Part shown: positions 52,005-60,497 of the stretch, piece by piece
Layout: each line of letters begins with the position of its first letter
How positions within the stretch are numbered: position 1 is the first letter of the stretch
Assembly: GCF_005080765.1 (NCBI RefSeq)
Contig: NZ_CP033012.1
Coordinates: forward strand, 62,001 to 126,000
Source of the DNA: Buchnera aphidicola (Anoecia oenotherae)
Lineage (GTDB): Bacteria; Pseudomonadota; Gammaproteobacteria; Enterobacterales; Enterobacteriaceae
Length of the DNA stretch: 64,000 bases
Reading direction: 5' to 3'
Position numbers and translations under genes: made by a program
The notes under the pieces: model-generated
Seen by the model: the letters and a program-made list of their open reading frames with translations, nothing else
The model's database searches: none
What the model was told of the DNA's origin: nothing

Positions 52005-53288
52005 GTGCAAATAAATAAACTATTACAAGAACTAAAAAATAGAGGATTAATTTCTAAAATAGCTCATGAAAAAGAATTAATTCAAAACCTATCAAGTAAT
52101 CATTCTTTCAAAATATACTGTGGATTTGATCCAACTGCTGATAGTCTTCATGTCGGCCATTTACTTCCTATGTTATGCATTAAATATTTTCAAATTATAA
52201 AATGTATTCCTATAATTTTAATTGGAGGAGCAACTAGTATTATAGGAGATCCGAGTTTTAAAGATAAAGAAAGACGTTTTAATTTTAAAACTGAAACAAA
52301 AAATCTATGGGAAAAAAAAATTACTAAACAACTTATTACATTTTTTAAAATAAAAAACAAAAAAAATACAATTAAAGTTTTAAATAACTTTAATTGGATA
52401 AATAATATTAATATTATAGACTTTTTAAGTATTATTGGAAAACAATTTTCAGTAAATAAAATGATAAAAAAAGAATCTGTTAAACAACGAATTACGAAAT
52501 CAAAGTCAGGAATTTCTTTTACGGAATTTTCTTATAGTTTACTACAATCATATGATTTTTTATGGTTGTTTAAAAACTATAAAGTAATCCTGCAAATAGG
52601 AGGTTCAGATCAATGGGGGAATATCACTTCTGGAATTCATCTAATTAAAAATTTATATAAAAAGAACGTTTCCGGAATAACTGTTCCTCTACTTCTTCAA
52701 TCTAACGGTAAAAAATTTGGAAAAACAGAAAAAGAAACTATTTGGTTAAATGAAAAAAAAACTACTCCTTATAAATTTTATCAGTTTTGGTTGAATACAC
52801 AAGATAAGTACATAATAAACTTTCTAAAATTATTTACATTAATAAATTTGCATAAAATAAATAAAATAGAAGAAAAATTTATGTATAAAAAAGTAGTTTT
52901 AAAAATAAAAAAAATATTAGCAAGTTATATTACTAGGTTAATACACGGAAAACATAGGTTATTATCAGCACAACGCATCACCAACTACTTATTTTCTGAC
53001 TCTTTTTTAGAAGTTTTTAAAACTGATTTTCAACAATTAAAAATTGACGGAATCCCATCTACATTAGTTTCCAAAGAAACTAATTTACAAAAAGCATTAT
53101 TAATTTCTAAATTATCCTCTTCTAAACGTCAATCTAGATATTTAATAAAAAATAAATCTATTAGAATAAACAAGAAGCTACAAAAAGATATTCACTATAA
53201 ATTTTCTAAAAATGATAAAATTTTTAATAAATATACAATTTTAAGTAAAGGAAAAAGAAACCATTGTTTATTATTTTGGAACAAATAA
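52005..53288 (+). CDS. tyrS: Tyrosyl-tRNA synthetase
   Basis: Class I synthetase for tRNA-Tyr, 427 aa (E. coli 424). The start codon is GTG at 52005 with AGGAA 7 nt upstream. Motifs are YCGFDPTADSLHVGHL (HIGH) and KFGKTEKE (KMSKS-type). VLQIGGSDQWGN binds tyrosine. The C-terminal S4 domain ends FTILSKGKRNHCLLFW. Confidence 0.98.
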   Translation: MQINKLLQELKNRGLISKIAHEKELIQNLSSNHSFKIYCGFDPTADSLHVGHLLPMLCIKYFQIIKCIPIILIGGATSIIGDPSFKDKERRFNFKTETKNLWEKKITKQLITFFKIKNKKNTIKVLNNFNWINNINIIDFLSIIGKQFSVNKMIKKESVKQRITKSKSGISFTEFSYSLLQSYDFLWLFKNYKVILQIGGSDQWGNITSGIHLIKNLYKKNVSGITVPLLLQSNGKKFGKTEKETIWLNEKKTTPYKFYQFWLNTQDKYIINFLKLFTLINLHKINKIEEKFMYKKVVLKIKKILASYITRLIHGKHRLLSAQRITNYLFSDSFLEVFKTDFQQLKIDGIPSTLVSKETNLQKALLISKLSSSKRQSRYLIKNKSIRINKKLQKDIHYKFSKNDKIFNKYTILSKGKRNHCLLFWNK

Positions 53289-53338
53289 TTTTTTATTAAA
53301 ATATTTTTATAAAATTAAAATATTTTATATAAAAAAAA

Positions 53339-53710
53339 CTATATAGTAAAACTTTCTCCACATCCACAACGGTGTAATTCTTTAGCATTATAAAAAGTAA
53401 AATTTCTATTTATTCCATTTTTAATATAATCAATAGTAATTCCATCTAAAAATTTAACATCTTTTTTTAATACATAAATACTCATATTTTTATGCATAAA
53501 GATTATATGATTATTATCATTACTTTTAGAATACACTTCTATTCCATAACGAAAACCAGCACATCCAGATTTTTTTAAAAAAAATTGTATATTTTTCTCT
53601 TTATTATTACATAATAAACGATATATTTGTATTTTTGCATTATTAGTTATAATTATCCCCGACCAATTTCCATATTTAGGAATAAAAATACTTGTTTCAT
53701 TAAATATCAT
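53339..53710 (-). CDS. sufA: Iron-sulfur cluster carrier SufA
   Basis: A-type carrier that passes Fe-S clusters to target proteins. It has 123 aa (E. coli SufA 122). Three conserved cysteines are at 50 (SGCAGFRYG), 115 and 117 (CGCGESF). NWSGIIITNNAKIQI matches the SufA N-terminus (FAWQGLTLTPAA) better than IscA or ErpA. No other suf gene is nearby. It would have to serve clusters made by another system, for example for the endonuclease III encoded at 48807. Confidence 0.88.
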   Translation of the reverse strand: MIFNETSIFIPKYGNWSGIIITNNAKIQIYRLLCNNKEKNIQFFLKKSGCAGFRYGIEVYSKSNDNNHIIFMHKNMSIYVLKKDVKFLDGITIDYIKNGINRNFTFYNAKELHRCGCGESFTI

Positions 53711-54829
53711 TTTTTACCTTTTTTTTATAAAATACTTATATAATTAAATACATAAATACTAAATTACTAAAAATAAAATATTATTTATAACTTTTTTTTG
53801 TGAATAGAAGAAATTTTCTTTATTTATATATAAATTTATTATTAATAACTTTAAATAAAACATATGTAAATTTTTTTTTATAGATTTATATCTATAACAT
53901 TTAAAATAAAAAATATAAATTGTTTACTTTATATATATATATTTTAAAACAAATCGATCTAAAAATATTGCGTATAATTTTATTTTTTTTATTAAAATTA
54001 TTTAAATTTTAAATTATTTATTATATAAAATTAATGAATTTATACTTCTTGTACTTTAATAAATTTTAAAAATATAAAATTATTTATAATCATCAATATA
54101 CTATAAAACATATCTTCTGTATTAATATTATAAAAATAATAATACTTATATATTCTTCATTAATATAAAAATAAAAAATTACGTCACTAAACACTCATTT
54201 AATATCATAATAATATGTAAACTATAAATTTTATAGTAATAAATTTTTATATAAATTATTAACATGTATTAAAAACAGATTATCCAATTACTAATTGGAA
54301 AAACTAAATTTAGTTGTTAATAATTATTAATTATACATCTATAAAAACAAAATAGATAAAAATTAAACTAATTTATACAGATAGTTTATTAACTTTAAAC
54401 TATATTGCTTAATGCAATTAAAAATTATTCAAAAAAATAAAAATATATTGTTATAATATATTATTATTTTTTAAATATTTATTTTCCTAAATCTGTTAAA
54501 AACAATAATACGTTACTATATATACCATTTATATATATAACTATTTATCTTTTACCTTTAATTCACTTAATTAAATTAATATAATTGTTTATTTGAAAAA
54601 AAAATTAAAATTTAATTCTATTTTTTATTTATTAATAAAATTAAACTAATATTACTTATTTAAAAAATGTTATATATTTCTATATAAAAAATTAAAACTA
54701 TTGTAATAAAATAATTATCTATAATAATAACTTAATGTACTACTATCATAAATTGTAAAACATATTCTATATTTAATATTTTAAAAGTATATATATATTA
54801 CTTATATTACACTTATCTTAGAGATAAAT
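53711..54829. other. 1.1-kb gene-free region between sufA and aroH
   Basis: These 1,119 nt are almost pure A/T with no ORF of interest on either strand. In E. coli sufA and aroH lie close together with ydiK, a membrane-protein gene, nearby; it may have been here and been lost (inference). No RNA gene was seen. Confidence 0.65.
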
Positions 54830-55876
54830 ATGAAAAAAACAGATGAACTACGTACTATACGAATTGATCCATTAATAACTCCAGCTGAGTTAGCTAAACG
54901 TTATACTATAACTTCATCTATTATGGACAATGTTATACAAACTCGAAAAAATATTGCTAATATTATTAGAGGAAAAGATAAACGACTATTAGTCATTATC
55001 GGACCATGTTCTCTACACGATCCTATAGCAGCAATCGAATATGCTACAAACCTTTATAAATTAAGAAAAAAATTTCGTGATAGATTAGAAATAGTCATGA
55101 GAACATATTTTGAAAAACCTAGAACTGTTGTAGGCTGGAAAGGATTAATTTCTGATCCTTATCTTGACGGAACTATGAAAGTTAACGAAGGATTAAGTAT
55201 TGCTCGAAAATTATTACTTGATATAAATTCTTTAGGTATGCCAGCTGCTACAGAGTTCTTAGATATGGTTATAGGACAATTTATTGCCGACTTAATTAGT
55301 TGGGGAGCAATAGGAGCAAGAACAACAGAAAGTCAAATTCATCGAGAAATGGCTTCAGCTTTGTCTTGTCCAGTAGGATTCAAAAATGGAACAGATGGTA
55401 ACATACGAATAGCTATCGATGCTATTCGTGCTACACAAGTTAAACATCTTTTTTTAGCTCCAAACAAACATGGTCAAATGAGTATTAATCATACTAGCGG
55501 AAACCCATTCGGGCACCTTATTATGCGAGGTGGAATAATGCCTAATTATCATTCCGAAAACATTGCGCAAGCAGTTAAATATTTAAAAAAGTTTAATTTA
55601 CCAGAACACTTAATGATAGATTTTAGTCACGGTAACTGTCTAAAACAACATTTAAGACAAATTGACGTATGCGAATCAGTAACTAGACAAATAAAAACCG
55701 GCTCAACATCTATAGCAGGTGTCATGATTGAAAGTTTTTTAAAGGAAGGATCTCAACCTCTACAGCCGAAAAGCCAATTGGTATATGGAAAATCTATTAC
55801 TGATCCATGTCTAAATTGGAAAAATAGCGAACTTATTATAAATAAACTAGCGGAATCAGTTGATAGTCGTTTTTAA
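54830..55876 (+). CDS. aroH: 3-deoxy-7-phosphoheptulonate (DAHP) synthase, AroH type
   Basis: First enzyme of the shikimate pathway, joining PEP and erythrose 4-phosphate. It has 348 aa, as E. coli AroH, with no gap. Key stretches are LLVIIGPCSLHD, VMRTYFEKPRTVVGWKGLI, ARTTESQIHREMASALSCPV and DFSHGNCLKQH. It is closer to the Trp-regulated AroH than to AroF/AroG (start KKTDELRTIRI, cf. NRTDELRTARI). It is monocistronic with its own terminator. Confidence 0.96.
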   Translation: MKKTDELRTIRIDPLITPAELAKRYTITSSIMDNVIQTRKNIANIIRGKDKRLLVIIGPCSLHDPIAAIEYATNLYKLRKKFRDRLEIVMRTYFEKPRTVVGWKGLISDPYLDGTMKVNEGLSIARKLLLDINSLGMPAATEFLDMVIGQFIADLISWGAIGARTTESQIHREMASALSCPVGFKNGTDGNIRIAIDAIRATQVKHLFLAPNKHGQMSINHTSGNPFGHLIMRGGIMPNYHSENIAQAVKYLKKFNLPEHLMIDFSHGNCLKQHLRQIDVCESVTRQIKTGSTSIAGVMIESFLKEGSQPLQPKSQLVYGKSITDPCLNWKNSELIINKLAESVDSRF

Positions 55877-55880
55877 TAAT

Positions 55881-55916
55881 AAAACCAGTCAATTTTTTAA
55901 ATATTGACTGGTTTTT
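55881..55916 (+). terminator. Rho-independent terminator of aroH
   Basis: AAAACCAGTCAAT (55881-55893) pairs with ATTGACTGGTTTT starting at 55903, across a 9-nt loop, ending in a T run. It is 5 nt after the aroH stop and is one of the clearest terminators in the window. Confidence 0.92.
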
Positions 55917-56046
55917 CATATAAACTAAATACTTATATATTTCTATATAAAATTTGTTTTTTTTAATACAAAACTAAACATTTAAATTTTATAATTTAAC
56001 ATATTTAAAAATTATTTTTTTTACTTTTTATACTATTTTTATAATC

Positions 56047-56100
56047 ATATGAAATATTTATTTCATATAATAACTATATCTCTTTCATTAAGGATGAAAG
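56047..56100 (+). promoter_or_regulatory. Two hairpins in the thrS leader, one holding the ribosome-binding site
   Basis: First hairpin: arms ATATGAAATA (56047-56056) and TATTTCATAT (56059-56068). Second hairpin: CTTTCAT (56082-56088) and ATGAAAG (56094-56100) with loop TAAGG, which is the Shine-Dalgarno sequence. The thrS ATG follows at once (56101). E. coli thrS is repressed by ThrRS binding leader hairpins. This may be a remnant of that system. Confidence 0.5.
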
Positions 56101-58029
56101 ATGCCTACTATTATTTTTTTTGATAAGAAAAAAAAGATATATAACAATCCTATTTCTATTAAAGAACTAATTAAAGATTATAATAAAAAAATTTATCACA
56201 TATGTATAGCTGCTTTTATAAACAATAATATAAAAGATTTAAATCATCTCATTATAGAAGATTCTACTGTCAAGTTTATTACAATCTATGATCCAGAATC
56301 AATTTTTATAATACGAAATTCCTGTTTACAATTACTCACTTACGCAATAAAAAAATTATGGATAGATTCTAAAATAGCTGAAGGAAATATAACCAAAAAT
56401 GGTTTTTTTTGTGATATAGAATTAAAAAAATTTTTAACTAAAAGTGATATCATTACTATTGAAAACAAAATGAAAAAAATTCTAAAAAATGGTTATGATA
56501 TAAAAAGAAAAAAAATACAAGTAAAAAAAGCTATAGAGCTATTTACCGTAATTAAAGAAAGCTATAAAGTTAAGATATTAAAAAATATTAGTAAAAAAGA
56601 TAAAAAAATTAATTTGTACTATCATGAATCTTATTTCGATATAGCTTTATCCCCTCAAGTACCAAATATACAATTTTGTAATCATTTTAAAATTCAAAAA
56701 ATTTCTGGAGCTTATTGGAAGGGAAATAAACAAAATAAAATGCTTCAAAGAATATCTGTTACAGCATGGGAATCAAATAAAAAACTACAACAATTTTTGC
56801 AAAAAATTATTTTTTTAAAAAAAAGAGACCATAGAAAAATAAACAAAAGATTAAATTTATATCACATTCAAAAAGAATCCCCCGGAATGGTCTTTTGGCA
56901 TAATAACGGATTTATTATCTATAAGGAACTAAAAACATTTATTCGTCTTAAACTAAAAAAATATTTTTATGAAGAAGTTCATACACCTATTATAATTAAT
57001 CAATCTATGTGGGAAAAAAGCGGTCATCTAGATTACTATAAAGAATCTATGTTTACTACTTCTTCTGAAAATCGAAAATATTGTTTAAAACCTATGAATT
57101 GTCCAGCTCACGTTCAAATATTTAATAGAAAACTAGTTTCATATAAAAATTTACCTATTAGACTATCTGAGTTCGGATGTTGTCATCGAAACGAATCTTC
57201 AGGCTCACTACACGGACTACTGAGAATTAGAAGTTTTACTCAAGATGATGCTCATATTTTTTGTAGCATTGATCAAATACAATCAGAAATTAATAATTGT
57301 ATTAAAATGATGTTTGATGTCTATAATATTTTTAAATTTAAAAAAATAAACGTTAATTTTTCTACACGTCCAAAAAACCGAATTGGGAATGATTTAATTT
57401 GGGATCAAGCGGAAAATGATTTAAAATCCGTACTAAACTCTAATAATATCAATTATCATCACAATATAGGAGAAGGTGCTTTTTATGGACCAAAAATAGA
57501 GTTTACTTTACAAGATTCATTAGATAGACTATGGCAATGCGGAACAATACAACTAGATTTTTATTTACCACAACGATTAAATGCAAACTATATAGATAAA
57601 AATAATAAAAAGAAACATCCAGTAATTATTCATCGAGCTATATTAGGATCCATCGAACGTTTTATAGGAATTTTGCTAGAAGAATATGCAGGAAAATTAC
57701 CAACTTGGTTATCTCCAGTTCAAGTAGTTTTACTAACGGTTCACGATAAAAATTCAAAATATGCTTATTCTTTAGAAAAAAAATTAATACAATTAAACGT
57801 AAGAACAAAATGTGATACTAGAAATGAAAACATTAGCACTAAAATTAAAGAACATATAGTATGTTATACTCCTTATATAATAATTATCGGAGATAAAGAA
57901 GAATATTCTTCTACTATTACAGTAAGAACACGATTAGGAAAAAATATAAAAAATATATGTTTTAACAATTTTATTAATGCTTTAATTAAAGAGATTACAA
58001 CTTATTCTAACACTGGATTGGAGGTATAA
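56101..58029 (+). CDS. thrS: Threonyl-tRNA synthetase with inactive editing site
   Basis: Class II synthetase charging tRNA-Thr, 642 aa as in E. coli. The order is TGS domain (1-60), editing domain (about 65-225), catalytic core with zinc ligand Cys in PMNCPAHVQIF and motif 2 RNESSGSLHGLLRIRSFTQDD, then the anticodon domain. The editing residues at exact E. coli positions are changed: His73 to Asn, His77 to Gln, Cys182 to Ala, His186 to Gln (IRNSCLQLL and DIALSPQVP here). The core stays highly conserved, so charging is probably intact and proofreading of Ser-tRNA-Thr probably lost. Confidence 0.97.
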   Translation: MPTIIFFDKKKKIYNNPISIKELIKDYNKKIYHICIAAFINNNIKDLNHLIIEDSTVKFITIYDPESIFIIRNSCLQLLTYAIKKLWIDSKIAEGNITKNGFFCDIELKKFLTKSDIITIENKMKKILKNGYDIKRKKIQVKKAIELFTVIKESYKVKILKNISKKDKKINLYYHESYFDIALSPQVPNIQFCNHFKIQKISGAYWKGNKQNKMLQRISVTAWESNKKLQQFLQKIIFLKKRDHRKINKRLNLYHIQKESPGMVFWHNNGFIIYKELKTFIRLKLKKYFYEEVHTPIIINQSMWEKSGHLDYYKESMFTTSSENRKYCLKPMNCPAHVQIFNRKLVSYKNLPIRLSEFGCCHRNESSGSLHGLLRIRSFTQDDAHIFCSIDQIQSEINNCIKMMFDVYNIFKFKKINVNFSTRPKNRIGNDLIWDQAENDLKSVLNSNNINYHHNIGEGAFYGPKIEFTLQDSLDRLWQCGTIQLDFYLPQRLNANYIDKNNKKKHPVIIHRAILGSIERFIGILLEEYAGKLPTWLSPVQVVLLTVHDKNSKYAYSLEKKLIQLNVRTKCDTRNENISTKIKEHIVCYTPYIIIIGDKEEYSSTITVRTRLGKNIKNICFNNFINALIKEITTYSNTGLEV

Positions 58030-58032
58030 AAT

Positions 58033-58569
58033 ATTAAAGTTATAAAAAAACCCACATTAAAACGTCCTAATCGAATTAATAACGAAATAAGGGCTAAAGA
58101 AGTACGTCTTTCAGACGTTGCAGGAAAACCTATTGGAATAGTAAGCTTAAAAACAGCTTTACTTCAAGCCGAAAAAGTTAATATGGATTTAGTTGAAATA
58201 AGCCCTAATGCTAATCCTCCAGTTTGTAAAATCATGAATTATGGAAAATTCCTGTATAAAAAAAATAAATCTTATAAAGAACAAAAAAAAAGACAAAAAA
58301 CCATACAAATAAAAGAAGTAAAATTTCGTCCAAGTACAGACATTGGTGACTATAATGTGAAATTACGAAATTTAATTCGATTTCTAAACGAAGGAAATAA
58401 AGTAAAAATAACCTTACGTTTTAGGGGTAGGGAAATGGCTCACCAAGAAATTGGGCTAAATCTTTTACAAAAAGTTAAAAACGATTTATGTCATTTATCG
58501 ATAGTTGATTTTTTTCCTTCTAAAATAGAAGGAAGACAAATGATTATGTTTCTTTCTCCTAAAAAATAA
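58033..58569 (+). CDS. infC: Translation initiation factor IF-3 with ATT start codon
   Basis: IF-3 keeps ribosomal subunits apart and checks the initiation codon. The frame opens at ATT 58033, 8 nt after GGAGG, and the product reads [20 protein letters not shown] start at ATG 58183 would drop the first 50 residues. With ATT the protein has 178 aa (E. coli 180). The rare AUU start is the basis of IF-3 autoregulation in E. coli and is kept here. Motif [20 protein letters not shown] is typical. Confidence 0.95.
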   Translation: MKVIKKPTLKRPNRINNEIRAKEVRLSDVAGKPIGIVSLKTALLQAEKVNMDLVEISPNANPPVCKIMNYGKFLYKKNKSYKEQKKRQKTIQIKEVKFRPSTDIGDYNVKLRNLIRFLNEGNKVKITLRFRGREMAHQEIGLNLLQKVKNDLCHLSIVDFFPSKIEGRQMIMFLSPKK

Positions 58570-58641
58570 ACTTTAACTTTAGAGTTAAAATTTTAAATAA
58601 CGTAGTTTACTACTTATTATTTAATACAAGATACAAATACT

Positions 58642-58839
58642 ATGCAAAAAATAAAAACTATACGCAGTGTCTCTAAAAGATTTAAAAAAACAGCTTCTGG
58701 AAAATTTAAAAGAAAAAAATCAAATCTTCAACATATTTTAACAAAAAAAACAACTAATTATAAACGAAAAATTAGATCTAAATCAATAGTTTCTAAAAGT
58801 GATGTCTCTAAAATAAAATTTTGCTTACCTTATATTTAA
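58642..58839 (+). CDS. rpmI: 50S ribosomal protein L35
   Basis: L35, 65 aa, the E. coli length. [20 protein letters not shown] and the C-terminal [13 protein letters not shown] match the family. It lies in the infC-rpmI-rplT operon, 72 nt after infC. Confidence 0.97.
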   Translation: MQKIKTIRSVSKRFKKTASGKFKRKKSNLQHILTKKTTNYKRKIRSKSIVSKSDVSKIKFCLPYI

Positions 58840-58891
58840 CTTTTTAAATATAAAATATTTAAACTTTACTAATAAAAAAAGGAAGATATTT

Positions 58892-59248
58892 ATGGTTCAC
58901 GTAAAACGTGGAACTACTTCAAGTGCCCGACATAAAAAAATACTAAAAAAAGCTAAAGGATACTATGGAGCTAGATCTAAAGTTTATCGAGTTGCAAATC
59001 AAGCTGTAATAAAAGCAGGACAATATTCTTATAGAGATCGTCGACAAAAAAAACGACAATTTAGAAAACTATGGATTATTCGAATTAATGCTGCTGTTCG
59101 CAGTAATAATATTTCTTACAATAAATTTGTATTTGGATTAAAAAATTCTGGTATAAATTTAAATAGAAAAATTTTATCAGAAATATCAATCAATGATCCT
59201 TTAACTTTTAAAAAAATAGTAAAACAATCTCAAACAATAATAAATTAA
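58892..59248 (+). CDS. rplT: 50S ribosomal protein L20
   Basis: L20, needed for early 50S assembly and an operon autorepressor in E. coli. It has 118 aa as in E. coli. Starts [20 protein letters not shown] and contains [19 protein letters not shown]. Good Shine-Dalgarno AGGAAG. No clear L20-binding leader was recognised. Confidence 0.98.
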   Translation: MVHVKRGTTSSARHKKILKKAKGYYGARSKVYRVANQAVIKAGQYSYRDRRQKKRQFRKLWIIRINAAVRSNNISYNKFVFGLKNSGINLNRKILSEISINDPLTFKKIVKQSQTIIN

Positions 59249-59345
59249 TCTAATTTATTTAAACATATGTTATAAAAAAAGTTTTTTCAAAAAAATCTTA
59301 TATTATATAAAATATTTTTATACATAAAAAATCTCTTTTAAAGAA

Positions 59346-59365
59346 TTTGTGTTCTACAACACAAA
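59346..59365 (+). promoter_or_regulatory. Hairpin in the pheST leader
   Basis: Arms TTTGTGTT (59346-59353) and AACACAAA (59358-59365) with loop CTAC. It precedes the terminator-like hairpin at 59415. The enterobacterial pheST leader is an attenuator with a Phe-rich peptide (pheM). No such peptide can be read here. Confidence 0.45.
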
Positions 59366-59414
59366 ATGTATAACTTATCCTATAAATACTAATTTTTAAT
59401 TTTTTTAAAAAATA

Positions 59415-59439
59415 AAAAGCTTCCTTTTTGGAAGCTTTT
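59415..59439 (+). terminator. Terminator-like hairpin between rplT and pheS
   Basis: Arms AAAAGCTTCC (59415-59424) and GGAAGCTTTT (59430-59439) with a five-T loop form a strong stem ending in UUUU, 62 nt upstream of the pheS ATG. It may end the rplT transcript or act as the pheST attenuator. Confidence 0.8.
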
Positions 59440-59500
59440 AACTCATAAACTATACTATATGTTTAATGATTTTAATCAATTAAACAGGAACTGTACTATA

Positions 59501-60484
59501 ATGCTAAAATTAGTTATTTTAATTAAAAAAGCTATACGCTCATTTAAAAACGCAAAGACAGTGCTTCATTTAGAAAATTCTAGAATATTTTTCTTAGGAA
59601 AAAAAGGAGAAGTTACAAAATATATACATATATTATTATCTCTTCCCTTAAAACAAAGAAAAAAAAAGTTTATTATAATAAATAAATCAAAAAATATAAT
59701 GTTAAAACTAATAAAAATAAAAAAAGAAAAATTGAATTTAAATCAAATGATTTTAAAAATGAAACAAGAAAACATAGATGTTTCTTTACCTGGAACAAGA
59801 ATTAATAATGGAGCATTTCATCCTATTACAGAGTCAATTAACATTATTAAAAATTTTTTTTTCAAATTAGGATTTAATACTGCTTCAGGACCTGAAGTAG
59901 AAGATGATTATCATAATTTTGATGCTTTAAATATATGGAAACATCATCCGTCTAGAACTAGTCAAGATACTTTTTGGTTTAATTCTAAAAAATTACTAAG
60001 AACTCAAACATCTAGTTCTCAAATACGAATTATGAAAAAAAATAAACCACCAATTAGAACTATCGTTCCAGGAAAAGTATATAGAAATGATTTTGATCGA
60101 ACACATTCTCCAATGTTTCATCAAATAGAAGGTATTATTATAGAAGAACACATTAACTTCGCTAACTTAAAATGGTTAATGAACGAATTTCTCTGTTTTT
60201 TTTTTCAAAAAAAAGCTAATATTAAATTTAGGAACTCATATTTTCCATTTACTGTAATATCAGCGGAAATAGATATACAAACTCATAACACAAAATGGCT
60301 AGAAGTACTAGGTTGCGGAATGATACATCCAGACATTTTAAATAAATCTGGGATTAATTCAAAAAAATACACAGGATGTGCTTTTGGATTAGGAGTAGAA
60401 AGAATTACTATGTTAAAATATGGAATAGATGACTTACGTTCTTTTTTTGAAAATAATCTTCAATTTCTTCAACAATTTAAATAA
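59501..60484 (+). CDS. pheS: Phenylalanyl-tRNA synthetase alpha subunit
   Basis: Catalytic subunit of the alpha2-beta2 class II enzyme. I chose ATG 59501 (after AGGAAC) over ATG 59459; it gives 327 aa, the E. coli length. Motifs are FLGKKGEVT, DVSLPG, GPEVEDDYHNFDALNI, RNDFDRTHSPMFHQIEG and GCAFGLGVERITMLKYGI. pheT follows after 13 nt. Confidence 0.98.
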   Translation: MLKLVILIKKAIRSFKNAKTVLHLENSRIFFLGKKGEVTKYIHILLSLPLKQRKKKFIIINKSKNIMLKLIKIKKEKLNLNQMILKMKQENIDVSLPGTRINNGAFHPITESINIIKNFFFKLGFNTASGPEVEDDYHNFDALNIWKHHPSRTSQDTFWFNSKKLLRTQTSSSQIRIMKKNKPPIRTIVPGKVYRNDFDRTHSPMFHQIEGIIIEEHINFANLKWLMNEFLCFFFQKKANIKFRNSYFPFTVISAEIDIQTHNTKWLEVLGCGMIHPDILNKSGINSKKYTGCAFGLGVERITMLKYGIDDLRSFFENNLQFLQQFK

Positions 60485-60497
60485 AATAGGATATTTT

